Notes: generated by a model from the sequence alone, not told the origin. A DNA stretch of 44,383 bases from Phenylobacterium deserti (GCA_943332615.1 CALQQB010000034.1:1-44383), one strand, 5' to 3'. Numbered from the stretch's first letter, positions 1-9,579 are shown. Made by a program: numbers and translations.

Positions 1-1
1 C

Positions 2-121
2 TTCTACGATACGCCCATCGGCGTCATCGACCCGCGCCAGAAACGATTGCGCCGTCTTGCCGTCGCCGCTCGCGGCGACGGCAAGACGGACCCAAACCTG
101 TCACCCATCCCTCCGGTCTAA
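2..121 (+). pseudogene. 3' end of a probable IS481/integrase-type transposase (5' end outside window)
   Basis: The frame is open from the window edge to TAA at 119-121 and reads a basic tail containing FYDTPIGVIDPRQKRLRRLA. Tails like this, followed by short direct repeats rich in 'gtcaccca', are what I recall from IS481-like elements in alphaproteobacteria; this is a family impression without a search. The codons contain an 18-bp perfect inverted repeat at 52-89. A direct repeat of 16 bp follows at 100-115 and 125-140. Only the last 39 codons are in the window, so whether the element is complete cannot be judged. It could instead be the end of an ordinary DNA-binding protein. Confidence 0.4.
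52..89. repeat. Perfect 18-bp inverted repeat with 2-nt spacer
   Basis: The left arm CCGTCTTGCCGTCGCCGC (52-69) and its exact reverse complement (72-89) flank TC. It lies inside the final codons of the putative transposase. RNA from it would form a very stable hairpin. There is no T-run after it, so it is not a canonical terminator. Confidence 0.85.
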
Positions 122-140
122 AACGTCACCCATCCCTCCG
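100..140. repeat. Direct repeat of GTCACCCATCCCTCCG
   Basis: Two identical 16-bp copies sit at 100-115 and 125-140, 25 bp apart, straddling the stop codon of the putative transposase. They may belong to the right end of the mobile element, for example transposase binding sites. No terminal inverted repeat partner is visible because the other end lies outside the window. Confidence 0.7.
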
Positions 141-163
141 CTGGACAAACGTCTCGGATGGGC

Positions 164-571
164 CTAGTCGACGCGGGCTTCCGCGTAGCCGCTCAGGACT
201 TCGACGCCGTTCTGGTTGACGGTCTTGACGTCGAATTTGGCCAAGCCGTCGGCCACCTCGGTGACCGTGGCGGTCGAGTCCAGGGTGTCGCCCGGCCAGA
301 CCTGGCTGGTGAAGCGGACGCCGTACTTGGTCAGCCGGGTGTCGCCGACGTAGTCGGTCAGCATCTTGCCGGTCATGCCCATGGTCAACATGCCGTGGGC
401 GAACACCGAGGGATAGCCCGCCACCTTGGTGGTGAAGATCTCGTCGGTGTGCAGCGGGTTGTAGTCGCCGGATGCCCCCGCGTACTGGACGATCTGGGTG
501 CGGCTGAGGTCATCCACCAGCCGGGCGGTGTGGACGTCGCCCACCTTCAGCTTGCTTGCGCTCAAGGGCAT
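164..571 (-). CDS. MaoC-family (R)-specific enoyl-CoA hydratase-like protein
   Basis: 135 residues forming a single hot-dog domain of the MaoC/HtdY type, which hydrates trans-2-enoyl-CoA or dehydrates 3-hydroxyacyl-CoA/ACP. The hydratase signature YAGASGDYNPLHTDE contains the catalytic Asp36 and His41, and FAHGML (57-62) follows in the second motif block. The length is typical of the short single-domain members. It starts 3 bp after the stop of the upstream 171-residue gene, which carries the matching N-terminal-type hot-dog domain, so the two probably form a heterodimeric dehydratase in one operon, as HadA/HadB do in actinobacteria (that comparison is inference). The acyl substrate is unknown. 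Confidence 0.85.
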   Translation of the reverse strand: MPLSASKLKVGDVHTARLVDDLSRTQIVQYAGASGDYNPLHTDEIFTTKVAGYPSVFAHGMLTMGMTGKMLTDYVGDTRLTKYGVRFTSQVWPGDTLDSTATVTEVADGLAKFDVKTVNQNGVEVLSGYAEARVD

Positions 572-574
572 GGT

Positions 575-1090
575 TCAGGCCTCCTGCTTCGTGTCGGCGG
601 GCTGTTCGACGGGGCGCTCGGTGCGCACGCCGACGCCGCGGGCGGTGACGACGAGTTCGCCCTTCTGGTCGCGGTATTCGGTGACGCTCTCGGAGAAGAT
701 CAGCTTGCCGGAGCGGCGGCCTTCCTTCTCCCAGGTCCTGCCGGGCTTGGTCTCGCTGGTCAGCACGTCGCCGGCGCGGAGCGGGCGGTGGTATTCGTAG
801 TGCTGCTCGGCATGCAGGCCGCCACCGTTGCCGCCACCGCCACCCGCGCTGGCCACGCGGCCTGTCGGGTTCTTGCCGGAGCCGAACCAGGGGGCGCCGA
901 TCTTCGGGCGCAGGCCGTAGTTCGGGTCGAACTGGGCGCTCGCCTGAACGAAGGTGGGCGGGGCGATGATGCCGCCGGCCTCGGTGGCCTTGGCGGCCTC
1001 CTCATCGGTGTAGACGACGTTCTCGTCGCCGATCGAGCGGGCGAACAGCAGGATGTGTCCTGCCTCCACCGGGAATTTCTTGGCGGCCAT
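575..1090 (-). CDS. MaoC N-terminal-type (FAS1-like) dehydratase subunit
   Basis: 171 residues starting MAAKKFPVE. This start is preferred over an in-frame one at 1138 because an AGAGG ribosome site lies at normal spacing before 1090. The sequence fits the MaoC_dehydrat_N family: an FPVEAGHILLFARSIGD opening, a PPTF element, and a Gly-rich loop followed by HAEQHYEYHRPLRAGD, the conserved hot-dog helix region. These proteins usually lack the catalytic Asp-His pair and partner with a MaoC subunit, here the gene 3 bp downstream. A run of seven glycines in the loop is a local oddity. The pair probably dehydrates a 3-hydroxyacyl-thioester; the pathway is not shown by context. Confidence 0.8.
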   Translation of the reverse strand: MAAKKFPVEAGHILLFARSIGDENVVYTDEEAAKATEAGGIIAPPTFVQASAQFDPNYGLRPKIGAPWFGSGKNPTGRVASAGGGGGNGGGLHAEQHYEYHRPLRAGDVLTSETKPGRTWEKEGRRSGKLIFSESVTEYRDQKGELVVTARGVGVRTERPVEQPADTKQEA

Positions 1091-1215
1091 GGCGTTTCCT
1101 CTTGTTCTCGCGGCTCCCGCCGGAGCGCGTCGGCCCAAGTGAAGGCGTTGCCCTGGCGCACGTCAACGGGCGCCGGCGTCGATTCTATCGAAGAAGCGGT
1201 TTGTTAGGCGCGAGC

Positions 1216-1926
1216 CTACCGGGGAAGGTTGGTCAGGATAGCCCGGCTGACCTTGGTATAGTCGCCACCATAGTGGTGGCCGCCGGGAACCTGGACCCTG
1301 CGGCCCAGGCTGGGCGGCACGCTGGCGCAGGCTGCGCCGGGCTCGGAGGAGCCATAGATGCAGACCAGCGGCAGCCCCTTCATGGCGACCAGCGCCGGAC
1401 CGACGGGCGGAGCGTCACCGGCGGCAATGTTCAGCCAGTCGCCGGGCCAGAACTGCAGCTCGGCCGCCTTTCCAGGATCGACCAGGGCCACCAGCCGGAT
1501 GCGGGCCCGCAGGTCGGCTGGCAGATGCGGCACGATCAACGGCAGGGCCCCGGCACCGAAGGAATAGCCCGCCAGCACGACGCGGTCTCTGCCCCAGACG
1601 GCCATGTAGTGGCGCAGCACCGCCGCCAGGTCAGCCGCCGCGCCCTCGGGCGTCTTGCGGACGATGAAGTAGCGAAGAGAATTGACCCCCAACACTGGGA
1701 TTCCCGCATGGACGAGGCCGTCGATCATCCCCTCATCGGCCGCGGTCCAGCCGCCGTCGCCGGAGTAGAAGACCGTCAGGGTGTCACCCCCGGCGCGGGC
1801 CGGGATCACCGTCAGAGGCAGTGTCGACAGCCTTGCATCAGGCGCTGCGGCGGCAGCCAGCGCGTCCTGCACCGGCACTGCGCCGAGCAGGGTCAGGCAC
1901 GCGAAGAAGAGTCCCGCCCGTTTCAT
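1216..1926 (-). CDS. VirJ/AcvB-like periplasmic alpha/beta hydrolase
   Basis: 236 residues with an N-terminal signal peptide (KRAGLFFACLTLLG, cleavage near AAAA at 24-28). The mature part matches the VirJ domain: SGDGGW (55-60), LGVNSLRYF (79-87), then the nucleophile elbow GYSFGAG with Ser122, and a late GGHHYGG with the probable catalytic His at 217/218. In Agrobacterium the AcvB/VirJ family acts in the periplasm, and AcvB hydrolyses lysyl-phosphatidylglycerol. This copy is a single VirJ domain without the longer AcvB N-terminal half. No lpiA-type synthase is next to it, so the substrate is open. It is monocistronic and divergent from the fragment at 2003. Confidence 0.75.
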   Translation of the reverse strand: MKRAGLFFACLTLLGAVPVQDALAAAAAPDARLSTLPLTVIPARAGGDTLTVFYSGDGGWTAADEGMIDGLVHAGIPVLGVNSLRYFIVRKTPEGAAADLAAVLRHYMAVWGRDRVVLAGYSFGAGALPLIVPHLPADLRARIRLVALVDPGKAAELQFWPGDWLNIAAGDAPPVGPALVAMKGLPLVCIYGSSEPGAACASVPPSLGRRVQVPGGHHYGGDYTKVSRAILTNLPR

Positions 1927-2002
1927 GTCAGGCCTTAGACCCCCACTTTCGGGCGAAACCGCGTCATTGGCGGGACCTTCTAAGCCGCGTCATGGAAGAT
2001 GA

Positions 2003-2509
2003 TGCCCAGGGTGTGGCGATGACCGCCGCGCAGCCGGCAGACGCCACGGCTTCGCGTTGGGGAACTGGGTCGAGGCCGACGTGCTCTCCCTCGACGCGCC
2101 AGTCAGCGTTCCCGAGAATGCGATCAACCCCGTTGTCCGCCGCTGGGACCGGGCCGCCAGCGACGCCCAGGCGCTCACCGACGGCTCGATCGCCATCGTC
2201 CCTGGCAAGGGTGCGAAGGGCTGGGTCGCCATTGAGGACGGCATCGAGGTCCAGTTCAGCGAGGCGCCCTATCGCACCGGCGACTACTGGTGGATCACCG
2301 CCCGCGTCGAGACCGGCGAGATCGACTGGACCCAGGACGCCGCCGGCGCCCCGAAGGGCCTGCCCCCCGCCGGCATCGAACACCACTACGCTCCGCTGTT
2401 CATGGTCCAGGCCGTCGATAAGGCCTCGTTCTCAAGCCTGATCGAGGATTGCCACTGCCCGTTCGCAAGGCTGCCGTGCCTGGCGGCGGCGGACAACGAG
2501 AAGGGTTAG
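2003..2509 (+). pseudogene. 5'-truncated fragment of a DUF6519-like (phage tail-like cluster) protein
   Basis: The frame opens just after a TGA at 2000-2002 and has no ATG; the only usable start is a TTG at 2057 without a clear ribosome site. The readable part (RHGFALGNWVEA, VVRRWDRA, VAIEDGIEVQFSE, YRTGDYWWITARVETG, PPAGIEHHYAPL) resembles the C-terminal end of DUF6519 proteins, where 'YRTGDYWLIPAR...GIEHHYAPL' is conserved. Full-length relatives have several hundred residues and usually begin MKGDF...LDADWNEQ; none of that is here. The last 20 residues look non-native. I infer a remnant left by deletion or rearrangement. The family match is from memory. Confidence 0.55.
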
Positions 2510-2610
2510 GTCCAACGGCGCACCGACTTTCCGCCGACCGTCACGACGACGTTAACGAGTTCCTATCCGGCCGGCCCCTAACCTGCCGGGAAAGTTGGAG
2601 AAACGAGACC

Positions 2611-4659
<2,049 letters not shown>

Positions 4660-4758
4660 TTGTCGCAGCCGCGAGCAGAGGACGGGGCCACCGAGGCCGC
4701 CGAGGCCGCCGCCTGACGCCATAGGACCCAACCCTGCGGGCTGCGCGCTCCAAGGCTA

Positions 4759-5067
4759 CTAGGCCGGCTTCTTGCGTGCGATCCCGATTATCGTGACCAG
4801 GGCCGCCGCCGCGGAGAGCGCGGCCGCGGCCGTGGCGATCGGATGGGCCTTTGCTTCATCCATGGCCTGCTGAGCCAGGGCCTTGGACTCCGGAGGCGCA
4901 CGCTCAGCCAACGCCTGCGCGGCCTGATGCAAGGCCTGCGTCGCCTGGATCACGGCCTTCTCGGCATCGTCGCTCAAGCCGTCCGCAGCCTGCCGCAGGG
5001 TCTTGGCGACATCGTCGAGGGTTTCTTCAAGATCGTGTGTCACGTGCCTGGTGAAGGGCCTGGACAT
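4759..5067 (-). CDS. Small DUF883/ElaB-like membrane-anchored helical protein, probable FixK target
   Basis: 102 residues: a long amphipathic, alanine-rich helical part (10-75: DLEETLDDVAKTLRQAADGL..., QALHQAAQALAERA), then one C-terminal hydrophobic helix (77-97) ending in RKKPA. This architecture resembles the ElaB/YqjD/DUF883 group, membrane proteins of which some bind ribosomes; the match is by shape, not strong identity. A perfect FixK/FNR palindrome lies with its centre 66.5 bp before the start codon, so low-oxygen induction is likely. It follows the MBL gene on the same strand by 29 bp and may be both read through and independently transcribed. Confidence 0.65.
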   Translation of the reverse strand: MSRPFTRHVTHDLEETLDDVAKTLRQAADGLSDDAEKAVIQATQALHQAAQALAERAPPESKALAQQAMDEAKAHPIATAAAALSAAAALVTIIGIARKKPA

Positions 5068-5096
5068 GAATTTTCTCCGGGATGAGAGCTTAAGCG

Positions 5097-6728
5097 TCAG
5101 CCTGCGGACTTTGGCGGCGTCGCGCCTTGACCTGCGTCAACTGGCCGGGTCGCTGCCACAGACCGCGCCAAATCTTCGATCATGATCTCGCGCGCCGCGT
5201 CACTGGGCAGCGCGTCAAGCCGAGCGTTCAGGTCAATCATCAGCCGCGCCCGGGCGTTGTGCCAGTCGGGCCGCGCCGCGGCGGCGGGCGCGAGACGCGC
5301 GGTGCCCGGCTGGGTCGCCGCCCCGGCCTTGGTGAGCACGAAGCGCTCGTCTAGCGCCGGGATCATCAGGTGCTCAGCCGCGAAACCGGACTTGGTCAAT
5401 GCCCCTCGCAGGCCCTCGAGGCTATTGGGCTCACCATGCGCCAGGAAGATCTTGCCGGCGACCGGACCGCGCGCCTTGGCCCAGGCGACAAGGCCGCCCT
5501 GGTCGGCGTGGCCGGAATAGATGTCGAGCGAACGCACCCGCGCGCGCACTGAAACGTCCTCGCCCTGAATCCGCACCGAGGTCGCGCCTTCGGCGAGGAA
5601 GCGGCCCAGCGTGCCGACCGCCTGGAAGCCCGGCAGCAGTACCGTAGCGTCGTGCCGCCAGAGGAGACGCTTTAAATGCTTGCGTACCCGTCCAGCGTCG
5701 CACATGCCGCTGGCCGCCAGGATGATGTGCCAGCCGCGCAGGCGCTCAAGCCGGTCGCTCTCCTGGGGCGCCTTCAGAAACATCAGCCGGCCGCTGGAGC
5801 GCAGATCCTCGAACGGGTTGGCCTCCATGACCGAGCTCCAGCCGCGCTTCTGGAACACCTCGGTGGCCTCGATGGCCAGCGGCGAGTCCAGGAAGATATC
5901 AGCCTCGGGGATTTCACCCTCGCGGGTCAGAATCTGGATGTCGGCGAGCAGCTCCTGAGAACGTTCAACGGCGAAGGCCGGGATCAGCACTGGCCCGCCG
6001 GCCTCCTGCGCGTCCCGCAACTCGCGGGCCAGAATCCGCCGCCGGGACGCCGGGTCCAGCGCCGGGCGGGGTCGGTCGCCGTAGGTCGATTCGATGATCA
6101 GGTGATCGATGCCGACGGGCCCTTCCGGGTCGGGCAGAAAGTCCCGGCCGCCAGGGCCGAGGTCCCCGGAGAACAGCAGGGTTACCGGTCCTTCCGTGTT
6201 ATCGGCAGTCACCTGGATGGAGGCGGAGCCCAGGATGTGCCCGGCTTCCCAATAGAGCGCCGTGACGCCGGGCGCCGCCTCGACCTCGCGGCCCAGCTTC
6301 ACGGTTCGGAACAGCTCCAGAGTTCGCTCGGCGTCGCGGGCGGTGTAGATCGGCTCGACGAGGTCGCGGCCGCGCTGCTGGTTGCGCCGGTTGAGATGGC
6401 GAACCTCACTTTCCTGGATATCGCCGGCGTCGGGCAGCATCACCGCACAGAGGTCCCGGGTTCCCGCCGTCGCCAGGATCGGCCCCCGGTAGCCGGCCCG
6501 CATCAGCTTCGGCAGCAGGCCTGAGTGGTCGATGTGGGCGTGGGTCAGGAGGACGGCGTCGATCTCGTCGGGGTCGAACGGCAACGGGTCGTAGTTCAGC
6601 GCCTTGAGGGTCTTGGAACCCTGGAACATACCGCAGTCGATGAGGATCGTGGCCCGGTCGGTCTTGAGACGCGCGCAGAAGCCGGTGACGCAACCCGCCG
6701 CGCCATGAAAGGTCAGTTCGAGGGCCAT
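5097..6728 (-). CDS. Metallo-beta-lactamase/beta-CASP RNA-processing exonuclease-like protein
   Basis: 543 residues from MALELTFHG. An ATG four codons earlier at 6740 is possible, but 6728 gives the same 66.5-bp distance to its FixK-type box as two neighbouring genes. MBL motif II LLTHAHIDHSG (HxHxDH, His63-His68 in this numbering) and AGHILGSASI are followed by FSGDLG. The beta-CASP insert has STYGDR, DSPLAIEATEVF and ASGMCDAGR, and the Zn-dependent RNA-metabolising C-terminal motif YSGHADQGGL is present. The family includes CPSF73-like and KHt/MBL RNases that cleave RNA with zinc. The location inside an oxygen regulon suggests a role in adjusting RNA under microaerobiosis (inference). Confidence 0.85.
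   Translation of the reverse strand: MALELTFHGAAGCVTGFCARLKTDRATILIDCGMFQGSKTLKALNYDPLPFDPDEIDAVLLTHAHIDHSGLLPKLMRAGYRGPILATAGTRDLCAVMLPDAGDIQESEVRHLNRRNQQRGRDLVEPIYTARDAERTLELFRTVKLGREVEAAPGVTALYWEAGHILGSASIQVTADNTEGPVTLLFSGDLGPGGRDFLPDPEGPVGIDHLIIESTYGDRPRPALDPASRRRILARELRDAQEAGGPVLIPAFAVERSQELLADIQILTREGEIPEADIFLDSPLAIEATEVFQKRGWSSVMEANPFEDLRSSGRLMFLKAPQESDRLERLRGWHIILAASGMCDAGRVRKHLKRLLWRHDATVLLPGFQAVGTLGRFLAEGATSVRIQGEDVSVRARVRSLDIYSGHADQGGLVAWAKARGPVAGKIFLAHGEPNSLEGLRGALTKSGFAAEHLMIPALDERFVLTKAGAATQPGTARLAPAAAARPDWHNARARLMIDLNARLDALPSDAAREIMIEDLARSVAATRPVDAGQGATPPKSAG
5127..5140. promoter_or_regulatory. FixK/FNR-type box upstream of the DUF883-like gene
   Basis: TTGACCTGCGTCAA is a perfect palindrome in its five-base arms and fits the FixK2-type consensus TTG(A/C)-N6-(T/G)CAA. 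Its centre is 66.5 bp before the start at 5067, which leaves about 25 nt of leader if the site sits at -41.5. It lies within the 3' end of the MBL coding sequence. Confidence 0.7.
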
Positions 6729-6787
6729 CGTGGAATCCATCTCCCGAAGAGCAGACCCCTCACTGGGCGGCGAGCTACGACGGCACC

Positions 6788-6801
6788 GTGATCCAGATCA
6801 A
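6788..6801. promoter_or_regulatory. FixK/FNR-type box upstream of the MBL gene
   Basis: GTGATCCAGATCAA has one arm mismatch (G for T at the first base) to TTGAT-N4-ATCAA. Its centre is 66.5 bp before the preferred MBL start at 6728. It overlaps the last codons of the XRE gene. Confidence 0.6.
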
Positions 6802-7103
6802 ACCGCGAGGTCCCCAACCGCCGCGCGCCGCTCGGTCAAGTCGCCGCGAGGGCGTCGCGCCCGAACCTGCTGAGTGGCCAGGAGTGAGTGCAGGCCCTGG
6901 TAGAAGTAGCCGACATCGACCTCGAGCACCTGTGCGAGCCGCCCGATCATACCCGCCGACATCTTGTTGGCGGCAGACTCGTACTTCTGGACCTGCTGGG
7001 CACGAACACCGCAGGCGGCGCCCACCTCTTCCTGCGTCAGGCCGAGCAGACGACGCCGACGGCGAATGCGCCGGCCGAGTTGGACATCAAGTTCGTCAGA
7101 CAT
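6798..7103 (-). CDS. XRE-family helix-turn-helix regulator
   Basis: 101 residues from MSDELDVQLG; GAAGG lies 7 bp upstream, and in-frame starts at 7139 and 7169 lack support. A Cro/CI-type HTH covers residues 8-62: RRIRRRRRLLGLTQEEVGAACGV, then the recognition helix around AQQVQKYES and NKMSAGMIGRLAQVLEV. The C-terminal 35 residues (YFYQGLHSLL...) are family-typical and may mediate dimerisation. A FixK-type box is centred 66.5 bp before the start. It stops just before the MBL gene, whose own box overlaps its end. Such small XRE proteins are common in Caulobacterales. Its targets are not evident. Confidence 0.8.
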   Translation of the reverse strand: MSDELDVQLGRRIRRRRRLLGLTQEEVGAACGVRAQQVQKYESAANKMSAGMIGRLAQVLEVDVGYFYQGLHSLLATQQVRARRPRGDLTERRAAVGDLAV

Positions 7104-7162
7104 GCGCACGCCTTCGACGCTTAAGCCTCGCTCCAGCATGCCGCACGCCGGGGCGCCGCTCT

Positions 7163-7176
7163 GTGACAAAGATCAA
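7163..7176. promoter_or_regulatory. FixK/FNR-type box in the XRE/fixK divergent intergenic region
   Basis: GTGACAAAGATCAA has one arm mismatch to TTGAC-N4-ATCAA. Its centre is 66.5 bp before the XRE start (7103), the same geometry as the boxes before the MBL and DUF883-like genes. It is 111.5 bp from the fixK start, so XRE is the likelier target, although autoregulation of fixK is possible. Confidence 0.55.
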
Positions 7177-7280
7177 ATGCCGCCGCCTGGCGACCTCCGT
7201 ACTGATACCTAGTGGGCGCTCCTGAATGTCTGGCAGGTACGGCGAAGCGTAGCTCTTGGGTCATCGAACTGGAGCCCGCG

Positions 7281-7934
7281 ATGACCCTCGCCTACCCCAT
7301 GACCGACCCCCGCGCCACCCGCCCCGACTCGGCCCTGACGCGCGCGTTCGAGCGCCATGGCGTGCGGATGACCTATGACCGCAACGAAGAAATCTATGCC
7401 CAGGATGATGAGGTCGAGTTCCTCTACCAGGTCGTCCGCGGCGTGGTCCGCACCAGCCGTCTCACCGCTGAAGGTCGCCGCCAGGTCGGCGACTTCTACT
7501 ATGTGGGCGATCTCTTCGGGCTGGAGCCCGGCCCCGACCACCGCTTCGGCGCCGAGGCGCTCGACGACTGTGAGATCCTCGTCGTCCGCCGCAGCGTTGT
7601 ACGCGCCTTTGCGGGCGACGCCGAGCTCGACCGGGCGATCCTGGAGGCCACGCGCGTGGAGATGGAACGCCTGCAGGACCACGTGGTCATGCTGGGCCGC
7701 AAGAGCGCCCGCGAGCGGGTGGCCTGTTTCCTGATGTCGATCGCCCAGCGGGGCGAGGACGACCATGCCAACCTCGCCATGGGTCGCCAGGATATGGCCG
7801 ACTACCTCGGTCTCACCATCGAAACCGTCTCACGCATGCTCACCCAGTTGCAGGGCGAGGCGATTGTCGAATTCCCCTCTTCGCGCCATTTCCAGATTCG
7901 GAAATGGACCGCCCTGGAAGCTCTCGCGGCGTAA
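7281..7934 (+). CDS. fixK: FixK-type Crp/Fnr transcription activator
   Basis: 217 residues starting MTLAYPMTD; CTGGAG 6 bp upstream favours this ATG over the one at 7212. A cyclic-nucleotide-binding-like beta-roll spans residues about 20-110, a dimer helix about 115-140, and a winged helix about 150-205. The recognition helix reads MADYLGLTIETVSRML; Glu181, Ser184 and Arg185 are the E-SR triad of FNR/FixK proteins that read TTGAT half-sites. The N-terminal cysteines needed for an FNR [4Fe-4S] cluster are absent, so this is FixK-like and not an oxygen sensor itself. FixL-FixJ upstream control is expected from the neighbouring genes, and many matching boxes lie in this window. Confidence 0.88.
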   Translation: MTLAYPMTDPRATRPDSALTRAFERHGVRMTYDRNEEIYAQDDEVEFLYQVVRGVVRTSRLTAEGRRQVGDFYYVGDLFGLEPGPDHRFGAEALDDCEILVVRRSVVRAFAGDAELDRAILEATRVEMERLQDHVVMLGRKSARERVACFLMSIAQRGEDDHANLAMGRQDMADYLGLTIETVSRMLTQLQGEAIVEFPSSRHFQIRKWTALEALAA

Positions 7935-7997
7935 CGCCGCCCCGCCCAAGCGGTCGCGGATTTAGGCGCCGGCCGCGTCCTGACCATGGAGCCACCG

Positions 7998-8867
7998 ATG
8001 CAAAAGACGATCGAACGCCCCGCGACCGAAGTGGTCGTCCGCCCCAGTACCTACGCCACCCTGCTGGTCCATGCTGAACCCGGCCTGGCCTCGTCCCACC
8101 GAGTTGAGGCGGCCGCGCGCCTGGCCCGGAGCCTTGGGGCCCGGCTGATCGGCCTGGGCGCCGAGACCTTCGACCCCGCCCTCTATTCCGGCCCCTTCAC
8201 CAGCTACGCCGCGGGCGAGTGGGTGACGCTGGTTCAGGAGCAGATCGGCAAGAGCCTTGCCGGTGCCGAGACGGCCTTCCGCCGCGACGCGGCCGGCGCC
8301 GAGACCGACTGGCGCACCATTCAGGACTATCCGCACCGAGCGCTCGTCAACACCGCCCATGCCGCAGACCTGATCGTGGTCAGCCCGCGCAGCAAACGCA
8401 GCGCCCTGCAGTCCGTCGATCCCGCCGACGTGGTGATGAGCGCCGGCCGCCCGGTCCTGATCGTGCCGGAGGGCCGTGGTCATCTGGTCGGCAAAGCCGT
8501 TGTGGTCGCCTGGAAGAACACCGCCGAATGCCGCCGCGCGCTCACCGACGCCCTCCCCTTCCTGCAGCGGGCCGAGGACGTGATCGTGCTCGCCGTGGTC
8601 AAGACGGACATGGTCGATCTCGCAGTCTTCGAGACCGACGACGTTGTCGCCAATCTCAAGCGTCACGGGGTCGAGGCTCGAACGATGGTCACCTCGATCG
8701 ACAACGAGGCGGTCGAGGACGAGATTGAGCGGGCCGCCAAGCTCAACAGCGCCGATCTGATCGTGGCCGGAGCCTACGGGCACAGTCGCCTGCGCGAGTG
8801 GGCGTTCGGCGGGGTCACGGACACCTTCCTCCACAGCCCAAGCAGCTTCGTACTGCTGAGCCACTGA
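7998..8867 (+). CDS. Tandem-domain universal stress protein
   Basis: 289 residues if begun at the ATG at 7998, which has GGAG six bases upstream; an ATG at 7986 is in frame. It contains two UspA-like domains: the first about 15-150, ending in a degenerate loop (SPRSKRSALQSVDPADVV), and the second about 155-289 with the ATP-binding G2xG9xG(S/T)-type loop in GAYGHSRLREWAFGGVTD. It lies between fixK and fixL with a second paralogue 712 bp downstream. Usp proteins in the FixK regulons of alphaproteobacteria are linked to survival at low oxygen. A strong 11-bp hairpin follows the stop codon. Confidence 0.85.
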   Translation: MQKTIERPATEVVVRPSTYATLLVHAEPGLASSHRVEAAARLARSLGARLIGLGAETFDPALYSGPFTSYAAGEWVTLVQEQIGKSLAGAETAFRRDAAGAETDWRTIQDYPHRALVNTAHAADLIVVSPRSKRSALQSVDPADVVMSAGRPVLIVPEGRGHLVGKAVVVAWKNTAECRRALTDALPFLQRAEDVIVLAVVKTDMVDLAVFETDDVVANLKRHGVEARTMVTSIDNEAVEDEIERAAKLNSADLIVAGAYGHSRLREWAFGGVTDTFLHSPSSFVLLSH

Positions 8868-8873
8868 CCTCAA

Positions 8874-8899
8874 GCGCGGGGCCGGCGACGGCCCCGCGC
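8874..8899 (+). terminator. Strong intergenic hairpin without U-tract
   Basis: GCGCGGGGCCG (8874-8884) pairs perfectly with CGGCCCCGCGC (8889-8899) across a GCGA loop. It stands between the usp stop and the ribosome site of the next gene. With no T-run it is better read as an mRNA-stabilising or partial terminator element than as a canonical terminator. Confidence 0.5.
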
Positions 8900-8915
8900 C
8901 ACAAGGAGCCTCCCC

Positions 8916-9203
8916 GTGTCACGTATCGACCCCATCGGGACTGGCCTGACGATCGGCATCCTGGTCGGCGGCGCCCACCTCGGCTGGGTGGCGCTGGTGG
9001 CGACCGGTGCGGCGCCGTGGGTGATGAACTTGGTCTTCCGGCTGCACTTTATCCGCCCGCCGTTCGAGATCGACGGCTTCGATCCGAGCGTCGCGGCCTT
9101 CCTGGTTGGTCTGACCGCGGCGAGCGGTTTCACCCTGGGCTGGCTTTTCGCGGCCATCTGGAACGGTATCGCCGACCTGCGCGCCTCCGCGCCCTTCCGC
9201 TAG
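8916..9203 (+). CDS. Small two-helix membrane protein, unknown function
   Basis: 95 residues from GTG, with AAGGAG at good spacing. There are two hydrophobic segments (about 9-38 and 60-82), separated by an amphipathic stretch containing FRLHFIRPPFEIDGF. I do not recognise a named family, though similar small inner-membrane proteins occur in alphaproteobacterial fix/usp clusters. It is nine bases upstream of the cytochrome c lipoprotein gene and surely co-transcribed, so a role in the low-oxygen response or in respiration is plausible (inference). Confidence 0.7.
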   Translation: MSRIDPIGTGLTIGILVGGAHLGWVALVATGAAPWVMNLVFRLHFIRPPFEIDGFDPSVAAFLVGLTAASGFTLGWLFAAIWNGIADLRASAPFR

Positions 9204-9212
9204 GATCTGTCC

Positions 9213-9575
9213 ATGTTCGCCCTGCGATCTCTCCTCTGTGCGGCGGGCCTGACGCTCTGCGCATGCGCCAGCGCATCGGGCCCGCACGACCTTGCCGGCG
9301 TTCCGCCAATGGCAAAACTCGACCCGATGCAGCAGCGGGGCCACGACTTCGCGGTCCGCCGCTGCGGCGGCTGCCATACCGTAGGCCCCGACGACGGCGG
9401 CGCCCAGGACGGCCCACCCTTCCGCAAGCTGGCGATGCGCTTCAATCCAATTTCGCTGGAACGCCGCTTCGCCGCGGTCTCCCAGCACGGCTTCGACCAG
9501 ATGCCGCCGACGCCCATGACGCGGAGTGAGGCGGAAGACCTGATCGCCTACTTCGACACCCTGCACGGCAACTGA
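9213..9575 (+). CDS. Monohaem cytochrome c, probable lipoprotein
   Basis: 120 residues. The N-terminal secretion signal is followed by a lipobox-like LCAC with Cys18 as the likely lipidated residue; Cys at -2 is unusual. The haem c attachment motif CGGCH is at about 51-55, and QMPP near residue 95 supplies the axial Met. The length suits a small class I cytochrome c. It sits in an operon-like run with a membrane protein (9 bp upstream) and a universal stress protein (4 bp downstream). It may pass electrons to the cbb3 oxidase encoded on the other strand; this is inference from context. Confidence 0.82.
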   Translation: MFALRSLLCAAGLTLCACASASGPHDLAGVPPMAKLDPMQQRGHDFAVRRCGGCHTVGPDDGGAQDGPPFRKLAMRFNPISLERRFAAVSQHGFDQMPPTPMTRSEAEDLIAYFDTLHGN

Positions 9576-9579
9576 GCCG

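Noticed and set aside
158..1207. Long + strand frame of 349 codons opposite the MaoC pair
   Set aside because: It is a shadow of the two - strand dehydratase genes. High GC gives long opposite frames, and it has no family motif.
7190..7220. Possible FixJ site before fixK (GTACTGATACCTAG)
   Set aside because: Only part of the known FixJ pattern matches and I cannot align it convincingly by eye. It was left out of the feature list.
7926..7940. GCGGCG-TAA-CGCCGC hairpin around the fixK stop
   Set aside because: The stem is short, the loop is the stop codon and no T-run follows; such pairs are common by chance at this GC content.
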